DNA of 64,000 bases from Sphingobium limneticum (GTDB lineage Bacteria; Pseudomonadota; Alphaproteobacteria; Sphingomonadales; Sphingomonadaceae): NCBI RefSeq assembly GCF_008710155.1, contig NZ_VYPZ01000001.1, forward strand, positions 124,001 through 188,000, in the 5' to 3' direction. Position 1 is the first letter of the stretch; each line of letters opens with the position of its first letter. The notes beneath the pieces are model-generated. The model did no database searches and had not been told where the DNA came from. It saw nothing but the letters and a program-made list of their open reading frames with translations. The position numbers and the translations under genes are program-made. Of the stretch, positions 33,157 through 39,895 are shown piece by piece.

Positions 33157-33543
33157 ATGGGATTCGACCAGGCGCTTGCCGACAGGACGCTCAACGAGCT
33201 TGGCCAGCAGATCATCGCCGACCCGCGCTATGCCGGGCAGGACTGGCAGGGGATTGCCGTGGTGGTGCAGGTACAGCCGCGCCAGCGCCTGTTCGGCTAT
33301 GTCTACCGCCCCGACGGCAGTTGGACGGCGGGCATGCCCGACATGGACGCCACCATCGACAAGGCGCTCGCTTTGTCGAAGGCGATGCAACTGGACGGCA
33401 AGGACGCCTGGAAAACCTGCCTGATCCAGATCGCCCGCCCCGGTCCGCAGCTCAAAGCCGACTTCGAATATGAAGACGGCGCCCGCTGGAACATCACGCC
33501 AGCGAACCTGAAAGCGCAGGTCGAGCAATTGCGCCCACGCTGA
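33157..33543 (+). CDS. YezG-like (DUF600) immunity protein for the nuclease toxin
   Basis: 128 residues from ATG 33157, 13 bases after the nuclease stop. LNELGQQIIADPRYAGQDWQ, VVVQVQPRQRLFGYVYRPDG, then DAWKTCLIQIARPGPQLKAD FEYEDG follow the YezG/DUF600 pattern (W..I..V.....FFYYxP... ending W.T..L......K.DFEYED). YezG proteins neutralise nuclease toxins of the YeeF type. A dedicated immunity gene means the toxin can act inside the producer or its kin, so the target is probably bacterial. Confidence 0.8.
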   Translation: MGFDQALADRTLNELGQQIIADPRYAGQDWQGIAVVVQVQPRQRLFGYVYRPDGSWTAGMPDMDATIDKALALSKAMQLDGKDAWKTCLIQIARPGPQLKADFEYEDGARWNITPANLKAQVEQLRPR

Positions 33544-33664
33544 ACGGCGCCTGCCACGCCCCTCCCGACACCAGGCGACGAGCCTCAAGCGCGCAGGGCA
33601 CCTTATCTGCGCCTGAAAACGGCCAAAACCGGACTTATCATGCTCCTTCCCACTTACCCAATAG

Positions 33665-33783
33665 CCGTCACCCCAGCGAAGGCTGGGGTCTCAGGCGACA
33701 ATAGAAGGACGCTGGCCGTCTTGCGCTTATCCGTCAATGCAGCGTGGGGCTGCCTGAGATCCTAGCCTTCGCTGGGATGACGG
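33665..33783. repeat. Inverted pair of palindromic (REP-type) repeats
   Basis: CCGTCACCCCAGCGAAGGCT and onward (33665-33696) recurs inverted at 33752-33783 as CCGTCATCCCAGCGAAGGCT, with near-identical 32-base copies separated by 55 bases. This is a common intergenic repeat type in alphaproteobacteria. The gap 33544-33992 contains nothing else I can support. Confidence 0.75.
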
Positions 33784-33992
33784 TTGAAGATCAAAGAAAG
33801 GGACAAGTCCGCTACCGACCATTTTCTGACATACGAGGCCTTTTCGGACGAACTCAGAAGCAGCCGTTCATAGCTGCCACCCCAGATTGAACGTCCCATA
33901 GGCTGATTATGTTCGGTGACATATTGAGCATCGATTATAACATGATTTTTCAATGGAATAATTCGGTAAGAGTATAAAGCTACAGTCGATCT

Positions 33993-34655
33993 ATGACCGG
34001 TTTCGCCATTTTTCTCGGGATTATTTTGATCCTGTTGACGCCACTTATTTTAATTGGCGCACTTTTGGTTTTGCTCCGTAGGAAATTCCGTGCCACGCAA
34101 CACGAAGACCGCGCGAAGCGAATAGCGATAGTTTTGGCCGGTATAGCGGTCATAGCGTCGCCTTATCTGACATTCAAAGCCTACGAACTCCACTTTGTTC
34201 TAGCGAGGGTTCCAAGCCCTTTGCATGTCGCGTGGATCGAATATCGCCTAGAAGACTCGTTCGGTGGGATTGGCATGCCGGGAGACAACGAAACGGGCTT
34301 TGTTGTCTATCGTCTTACTGAGGGCACTGCTGAGTGGGCGCGCAGTAAGGGATCGCGTCTGGGTGAGGCGTTACCGGGCGGAAGAACGAGTTGGCATGCC
34401 ACGCCGGTTGACGAAACCGGGTCACGAAACCGCTGGCACCATTATGACAGCGAAGCAGAACGACATCGCCACCCAGTCACTATTCGAGAATACCTCGATA
34501 CGTATGGATTTTCCATCCCGGTTGAGACGGGGCGAGATGATGAGGCCAATCGCGCAATTCGGGAGGCAGGATCGTTCTATTCATATGGGCGTGGCGGCAG
34601 TGTAACTATTGTCGATCCCGCGCGAGGAAAGGTTTATTTTGCTTACGCCGGATAG
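33993..34655 (+). CDS. Hypothetical membrane protein, AT-richer than neighbours
   Basis: 220 residues. Two membrane segments (FAIFLGIILILLTPLILIGA LLVLL and IAIVLAGIAVIASPYLTF) separated by a basic loop, then a 150-residue soluble domain (EDSFGGIGMPGDNETGFVVY, ARSKGSRLGEALPGG, GGSVTIVDPARGKVYFAY). I do not recognise it. Base composition is visibly lower in GC than the genes around it, and it is bracketed by two different inverted repeat pairs, so it may be a later arrival. Membrane topology and position after a toxin-immunity pair would fit another immunity protein, but nothing shows this. Confidence 0.6.
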   Translation: MTGFAIFLGIILILLTPLILIGALLVLLRRKFRATQHEDRAKRIAIVLAGIAVIASPYLTFKAYELHFVLARVPSPLHVAWIEYRLEDSFGGIGMPGDNETGFVVYRLTEGTAEWARSKGSRLGEALPGGRTSWHATPVDETGSRNRWHHYDSEAERHRHPVTIREYLDTYGFSIPVETGRDDEANRAIREAGSFYSYGRGGSVTIVDPARGKVYFAYAG

Positions 34656-34710
34656 TCCGCTTTCGCATATTGAGGTGTTGAAACCTGCCGTTCCGCTTCC
34701 CACCCCTCTT

Positions 34711-34799
34711 CGTCATTCCAGCGCAGGCGGGAACCCATCTCCTGACCTCGCCCCAGGCATTACGCCGAGGCAATGGATCCCCGCCTTCGCGCCGCTGGC
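34711..34799. repeat. Second inverted REP-type repeat pair
   Basis: CGTCATTCCAGCGCAGGCGG and following bases (34711 on) face an imperfect inverted copy ending near 34799 (CCCCGCCTTCGCGCCGCTGG). Together with the pair at 33665 it brackets the AT-rich gene. The rest of the gap 34656-35193 holds only box D. Confidence 0.6.
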
Positions 34800-35099
34800 C
34801 GCGCAGCAAGGATAAGCCCGCCAAAAACCTTCCAAAATAGGGTTTCCTCTGATCTATCCTGTCGGATGACACCGACACTCCCTTCCGCCGACCGCATCTT
34901 TTCAGCCAATCACCTGTCGCGGCCCGGTCGCTGTGCGGTCGCGCTATCGTCGCGTCCCTGTGACCTGCCTGTGGCCCCACCGTCGCGTTGGTGGCGCGCC
35001 AGTGGCGCTTGCATAACGCGTCGCGAGAGCCTCGCGAACGCTTCGCCCCTGAAAAAGGCCGACGACACTGTGAACTTCGCTCGTCGCGCCGCTGTGACC

Positions 35100-35136
35100 C
35101 TAATCATATCGACTAGGCCCCTAGTCGAAACGGGGA
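35100..35136 (+). promoter_or_regulatory. Tandem CTARTCG box (site D)
   Basis: CTAATCATATCGACTAG at 35100 and CTAGTCGAAACGGGGA at 35121, 21 bp apart, ending 57 bp before ATG 35194. Confidence 0.75.
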
Positions 35137-35193
35137 GGGGCTTTTCCGTCCCGATCGGCGACAATCGTGGCCGCAGAACAAGGAGCGCCCGCC

Positions 35194-36633
35194 ATGACCG
35201 ATCCCGTCGGCGATGCCGTCAGCCATATTCATGACAAGCTCGACACGTCGGGCTGGTTCAACACCGTCACCAATGGCGAGACGAAGGATATCGTCGGCAC
35301 GCTGACCGCGCTCCCCGCCGATCAGGCGGATCAGACGATCGACCGGCTCCAGCAGTCGGGCGACCTGGATCGCGTTGCCGATGAAGTGATGGATGGCGAC
35401 TGGTTCGGCAATGGTGGCCTGTCGGGCGACGAGCGCCGCGCCTTCCTGTCCGACATGGCGGGCAAGCTGGATGGCGACAGCCTCGCCGCCCTGTCGGATG
35501 CCTTCGCCCGCGCCGACAATGGCGGCTTCGATTCCGTCACCGAACTGGGCGATGCCGTCGCCACCCATGCTGCACCACAAACCAAGGTCGACTATATCGC
35601 CGCGATGAAAGGCGGGGTCGATGACGCCAGCCAGTCCAGCTATGGCCTGGGCTATAGTGGCACCCAATTGCAGGATGCGGAAGCGACCGCGGTGGGCGAC
35701 GTCCTCGCCTCGCTGCGCGGGAGTTATGCGGAGGCGGGCTTCAATGCCATCGGTGACAAGCTGTCTGATGTGCTGACCTCCGCGTTGGACGGCCAGATGA
35801 CCACCATCGCCAGCCAAGCCGGCGCCACGAACAGTATCACCTGGAACGCCGACAGCTATGAAGCGATCATGGGCGCGGCCGCCAGCATGGGCAATGCGGA
35901 CCTGAAAGCGCAAATCTTCGACGCCGGCGTGCACACGATGCGGGAAGTACGCGACACCAATAATGTCTTCGGAGGCCTGACCGTGCTGGGCAAGGATGAC
36001 GCTATGCGCCAGATGGCCAACGGCCTCACCGCCATCATCGACAGCGACACGACCGGCGTCATGGACGAACTGACCTTCAACCAGTCGACCATGGATGGCT
36101 CCAGCTTCGCCGCCTATGCAAAGGAAATGCTGAACCAGAATCGCGAGGGCGAACTCGGTCAGCAAATGGGCCGGCTTCAGGTCGGCAATGACAGCAGCGA
36201 AAACCCCGTCGAGCGGCTGAACGCGGTTGAAACCGTCCCCGGCACGACGCAGGAACGGCGCGCCAATGCGGGCGCACTCGGCTATTTCGTCGGCGGCGTC
36301 TATGCCGCGACGCAGGCCCGGTCGCAGGATGTGGCCGAGCAGCGCGAGACGGTGACGGCCATCCTCAAATCCGCGCTCACCGTGGTGGACAAGGTCGCCT
36401 CGCTGGGCGGTCCGACGGGCCGTGTGATCGCGGGCGGCGCAGCCGTGGGCAAGGAATGGATGCAGATCGCGGTCAAAAATGCTATCGCCGACGAAGGGAG
36501 CGCGGCCGGCATTCGGCTGGAACGCGCCGCCCTGCCGGTCAACGCGCAGACGGGAGAATTGGGCGTGGGCGACAATGTGGCGAGCGCGTTCGAGGATCGT
36601 CTGGCCTCCGTGACCCGGACCGCCCAGCCCTGA
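35194..36633 (+). CDS. Large unrecognised protein, candidate T3SS effector
   Basis: 479 residues from ATG 35194, with AAGGAG upstream; an in-frame ATG at 35167 precedes the ribosome binding site. No signal peptide, no Cys and no known catalytic motif. Ala/Gly/Asp-rich and mostly helical; a short LSGDERRAFLSDMAGKLDGD ... FARADNGG segment near residue 77 resembles the LSPVEQGQFSAALHVANDNG module of the nuclease protein. A weakly hydrophobic region lies near 395-435 (AILKSALTVVDKVASLGG, VIAGGAAVG). Box D is 57 bp upstream, and a probable lipoprotein gene follows immediately. Effector status is from context only. Confidence 0.75.
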   Translation: MTDPVGDAVSHIHDKLDTSGWFNTVTNGETKDIVGTLTALPADQADQTIDRLQQSGDLDRVADEVMDGDWFGNGGLSGDERRAFLSDMAGKLDGDSLAALSDAFARADNGGFDSVTELGDAVATHAAPQTKVDYIAAMKGGVDDASQSSYGLGYSGTQLQDAEATAVGDVLASLRGSYAEAGFNAIGDKLSDVLTSALDGQMTTIASQAGATNSITWNADSYEAIMGAAASMGNADLKAQIFDAGVHTMREVRDTNNVFGGLTVLGKDDAMRQMANGLTAIIDSDTTGVMDELTFNQSTMDGSSFAAYAKEMLNQNREGELGQQMGRLQVGNDSSENPVERLNAVETVPGTTQERRANAGALGYFVGGVYAATQARSQDVAEQRETVTAILKSALTVVDKVASLGGPTGRVIAGGAAVGKEWMQIAVKNAIADEGSAAGIRLERAALPVNAQTGELGVGDNVASAFEDRLASVTRTAQP

Positions 36634-36668
36634 CCGCGCGCGGCCTTCTTGCCATTATCGCGTCGGCC

Positions 36669-37055
36669 ATGCTCGTCACTGGCGGATGTAGCGGTGCGGA
36701 AGAGGAGGGGGGCTTTCCCCTAGTTCCCGCGGGTCTGCGCGACAGTGCCGAAATCCCGCTCGGCGACGCTGCCAATGCCCGCATGACCCGCGCCGCTACC
36801 ATGGTTCGCGATCGCATCGAACCGGCATGGGGCCGTCTCGACAACCGACTCTATCTGCTCCCGACCGACCGCTGTCAGGGTTTCGTCGAAGAATTGCGCG
36901 GTAGCATCCCGGTCGGCTGGCAAAACTACCTTCTCGACCAGAAGCCGACCGACGCGAAGCTGGTCGGCTTCAACAAGGGCAAGCGGATCGTCATCTATCT
37001 CTGGTTGACCGGCGTCAGCCGCGACGGCTGCGCACTCAACATCCTGCACAATTGA
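36669..37055 (+). CDS. Probable lipoprotein following the 479-residue protein
   Basis: The frame encodes GLLAIIASAMLVTGGCSGAE followed by a soluble domain with three more Cys or paired features (LLPTDRCQGFVEELRGSIPV, GVSRDGCALNILHN). ATG 36669 gives 128 residues but would cut off the hydrophobic signal; a CTG at 36630 overlapping the previous TGA would restore a lipoprotein signal, and no standard start lies between. I give the ATG and flag the start as unresolved. Its position mirrors the lysozyme-lipoprotein pair, hence candidate periplasmic immunity protein. Family unknown. Confidence 0.6.
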   Translation: MLVTGGCSGAEEEGGFPLVPAGLRDSAEIPLGDAANARMTRAATMVRDRIEPAWGRLDNRLYLLPTDRCQGFVEELRGSIPVGWQNYLLDQKPTDAKLVGFNKGKRIVIYLWLTGVSRDGCALNILHN

Positions 37056-37101
37056 GCGGGCTGGCGGCATGGCAGAAATCTGTGGAAACCCCGCATGAAC
37101 G

Positions 37102-37341
37102 ATGGACGACACGCTATGCCGGCCGCTAACCGCCCGTTTCATGAGCATAATCGCAACCATCATGAACTCCACCACGGGCCAGCCCATTCAGAAAATGACC
37201 TTCGGCCGCATGCCCAAGCCGTGGGCGACCTTCCATCTGGAAAATGGCGAACGGGTCACGGCCGACCGCGTCAACGTAGGCAAGCCCGCGCCCGGCAAGT
37301 TCGTGGCCCCGGTCGAAGTCTGGGTCACGCCCAAGGGCTGA
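37102..37341 (+). CDS. Small hypothetical protein
   Basis: 79 residues; the C-terminal 50 (QKMTFGRMPKPWATFHLENG, ERVTADRVNVGKPAPGKFVA then PVEVWVTPKG) look like a folded small beta domain. ATG 37102, 37141 or 37162 could be the start and none has a clear ribosome binding site. It is kept because no competing gene covers this stretch and codon use looks coding. Function unknown. Confidence 0.45.
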   Translation: MDDTLCRPLTARFMSIIATIMNSTTGQPIQKMTFGRMPKPWATFHLENGERVTADRVNVGKPAPGKFVAPVEVWVTPKG

Positions 37342-37437
37342 CGCTACGGTTTCCATGTTTCCGCCCTCGGCCGCCTAGACCCGCAAGATGCCGGACGGCG
37401 GTCGGGGCCTCTCTTCCATGACATTGAAATATTTGAA

Positions 37438-37455
37438 CTTTCATCGACCTGTCAT
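37438..37455 (+). promoter_or_regulatory. PHO box upstream of the TonB receptor/PhoD operon
   Basis: CTTTCAT CGAC CTGTCAT: two PhoB half-sites (consensus CTGTCAT) with the correct 11-bp repeat, one mismatch in the first. It lies 71 bp before the receptor start, implying induction by phosphate starvation. Confidence 0.65.
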
Positions 37456-37526
37456 CTGACAGCCGCCAACAGGTCACATCTGTTGTGCAGCGGCGTCCCC
37501 ATATAGTTCAATAGGGGGTTCGCCAC

Positions 37527-39872
37527 ATGACACGCCGTATCCAGTTGCTTGCCATTCTGCTCGCCAGCAGCGCCGCCGTCCCGGCCATTGCCCAGACCGC
37601 CGCACCTGATGATGGCGATATTGTCGGCGCCGGCGAACAGATCATCGTCACCGCGCAAAAGATCGAACAGCGCGCGATGGATGTGCCGATCACCATCTCG
37701 GCGATCAGCGGCAAGCGGATGGAAGAAATCGGCGTGTCCGATCTCGACGAGCTGTCCAACTATATCCCCGGCCTCAATATCCAGGAACAGAGCGCCAACA
37801 ATCCCGGCATCGTCATTCGCGGCATCACATCGGACAGCGGATCGGCCCAGCAGGCGCCGCGCGTCACCCTCTATTATAACGGCGTCGATATCTCGCGCTC
37901 GCGTGGCTCCTATCAGGATATCTACGACATGGAGCGGATCGAGGTGATCAAGGGGCCGCAGGCAACCTTGTTCGGCACCGCCTCGGCCGTCGGCGCGATC
38001 AGCATGATCTCCGCCCGGCCCAAGCCCGGCTTCTCCGCCGAATTGAATGCCGGTTACGGCAATTATGAGTCCAAACTGCTCAGCGGCTTCATTAATGGCG
38101 GGTCGGACAAGGTTGCCGGCCGCATCGCCTTCGCCTGGAAGAAGCGCGACGGTTACGTCAAGAATCTGTCCGCGACGCAGGACGATCTTTATGCCCGCGA
38201 TCAGCTCGGCGTGCGCGGCTCGCTGCGCCTGAAGCCGACCGAAAGCTTCACCGCCGACCTCATCCTGACCTACGACCGCCAGCGCAATTCGGGCACGCCT
38301 TTCATTTCGCGCGCGCTGCCGACGTCGGAAGGGCCGGGCAATCCCTTCGGTTCGGCGAACCTGAGCGGCTCGCCTTTGTCGGGATCGGTTCTGCGTGGCG
38401 ACAAGCTTGGCCTGCATCGTGACGTCTATGACGCCAACCTGACCTTCTCTTGGGACATCATGGACGATTGGACGCTGACCATGGTCAACGGCTATCGCAA
38501 GTTCGACAGTAACGAAGTGTTCGACGCGGACGGTTCGGCGGCCTGGTATCTGGAATTCGGTGAAGAGGCAAAGGGCTGGCAGGTCAGCCACGAAACCCGC
38601 TTCTCCTATGCTGGCGATCATTTCCGTGGGTCGTTCGGCTGGAACGGCTTCCGTGAAAAGAACCATCAGCGGGTGCCCTTCTCGTCCGAAGAAGGGACTT
38701 TCATCCAATGTCTGACCCGCGCTCTTCCCGGTCTTGGCTGTATCAATGCAGCCGGGGTGGTAACGGCGGCGCAGGCGACCGCGCTGATCACTGGTGGCGC
38801 GCTGACGCAGATTCCTTACAGCTCGGTCTTTGAAAATCGCGGCAAGAACGATAGCTATTCGATGTTTGCGGATGGCACCTGGATTGCCAGTCCTTCGCTG
38901 GAATTGACGGCCGGTATCCGTGCCCTCATCGAAAAACGTCGTTCGGGTTATGTTACCAACGTGCCCGTGCCGCGCCTGCCCTCGCTGCTGCCCGCTGCCC
39001 TGCGGGCGCAATTGCTGGCGGCGGTGCCGTCGCTGGCAACCTCGCTCGTCCCCGGCCAGGTCAACACCGGCGGTCGCGTGCTACACACGCAGGGCAGCTT
39101 CGCCGCTTTCCTGCCGCGCTTCAACATCCTCTATCGCTTCTCGCCGGCACTGAACGGTTTCGCCACCGTGTCGAAGGGGCGCCGCTCGCCGACCGTCAAT
39201 CTGGATGCGGCTCCCGGCGGCGCGGCGCGTATCAGCCAGATCGCGGAGGAAAATGTCTGGAATTATGAAGTCGGTCTGAAGGGCAATAGCGGCATCTTCT
39301 CCGGGTCGCTGGGCGTCTACTATCAGAAATATGATAATTTCCAGGTCAGCGTTGTCGGCAGCGATGGCGTCGCCCGCACGATGAGCGCCGGCACGGCCAG
39401 CAACCTCGGCGTCGAAGCGGAAGTCATGGTCCAGCCGACCAACTGGCTCAACATCTTCGCCAATGGCGGCTATATCGACGGCGGCATCGACGACAAGGCG
39501 GCCAATGGCCGTTTCGCTGGCGACCAGTTCCGCCTTCAGCCCAAATTCCAGGCAGCGGCCGGCTTCACCATCGACGCGCCGATCGGCAACGGCATGCGCG
39601 TCTTTGCGACGCCCAGCGTCACCTATCGGAGCAAAATCTACTTCGAAGTGCCCAACACCGAAGCCATCAGCCAGGATGGCGTAACGCTGGTCAACCTGCG
39701 CGCCGGCGTCGGCTTTGTCGATGGACAATATGAAATTTCCGGCTTCATGCGCAACGCGACGAACAAAAATTACCTGCTCGACGCAGGCAATACCGGCGGC
39801 GCCTTTGGCATCCCAACCTACATCCCGGCAGAACCGCGCTTCTACGGCGTGCAACTGACCGGCCGCTTCTAA
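37527..39872 (+). CDS. TonB-dependent receptor, probably phosphate-starvation induced
   Basis: 781 residues with signal peptide MTRRIQLLAILLASSAAVPA...AQ, TonB-box-like EQIIVTAQKI, a plug with VPITISAISG, IRGITSDS and IEVIKGPQATLFGTASAVG, then the barrel ending in PAEPRFYGVQLTGRF with a C-terminal Phe. It is 23 bases upstream of a PhoD-type phosphatase gene and has a PHO box in front, so its ligand is likely a phosphorus-containing compound cleaved by that enzyme. Ligand is inference. Confidence 0.93.
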   Translation: MTRRIQLLAILLASSAAVPAIAQTAAPDDGDIVGAGEQIIVTAQKIEQRAMDVPITISAISGKRMEEIGVSDLDELSNYIPGLNIQEQSANNPGIVIRGITSDSGSAQQAPRVTLYYNGVDISRSRGSYQDIYDMERIEVIKGPQATLFGTASAVGAISMISARPKPGFSAELNAGYGNYESKLLSGFINGGSDKVAGRIAFAWKKRDGYVKNLSATQDDLYARDQLGVRGSLRLKPTESFTADLILTYDRQRNSGTPFISRALPTSEGPGNPFGSANLSGSPLSGSVLRGDKLGLHRDVYDANLTFSWDIMDDWTLTMVNGYRKFDSNEVFDADGSAAWYLEFGEEAKGWQVSHETRFSYAGDHFRGSFGWNGFREKNHQRVPFSSEEGTFIQCLTRALPGLGCINAAGVVTAAQATALITGGALTQIPYSSVFENRGKNDSYSMFADGTWIASPSLELTAGIRALIEKRRSGYVTNVPVPRLPSLLPAALRAQLLAAVPSLATSLVPGQVNTGGRVLHTQGSFAAFLPRFNILYRFSPALNGFATVSKGRRSPTVNLDAAPGGAARISQIAEENVWNYEVGLKGNSGIFSGSLGVYYQKYDNFQVSVVGSDGVARTMSAGTASNLGVEAEVMVQPTNWLNIFANGGYIDGGIDDKAANGRFAGDQFRLQPKFQAAAGFTIDAPIGNGMRVFATPSVTYRSKIYFEVPNTEAISQDGVTLVNLRAGVGFVDGQYEISGFMRNATNKNYLLDAGNTGGAFGIPTYIPAEPRFYGVQLTGRF

Positions 39873-39895
39873 CTCGGACAAGGAAGGAGACAGTC

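Noticed and set aside
30477-33215. 912-codon minus-strand open frame across the cargo genes
   Set aside because: It runs antiparallel to four genes with independent starts and motifs (DUF1521, nuclease); no domain is recognisable on the minus strand.
33762-33953. Minus-strand 63-residue open frame in the gap before the AT-rich gene
   Set aside because: Its C-terminal part is the palindromic repeat itself, and it has no ribosome binding site or family resemblance.
34608-34815. 68-residue plus-strand open frame overlapping the end of the AT-rich gene
   Set aside because: It overlaps the upstream gene and runs through the second repeat pair; no ribosome binding site.
33544-35193. CRISPR array suspected from repeated short motifs
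   Set aside because: The repeats are inverted pairs, not regularly spaced direct repeats, and no cas gene is present.
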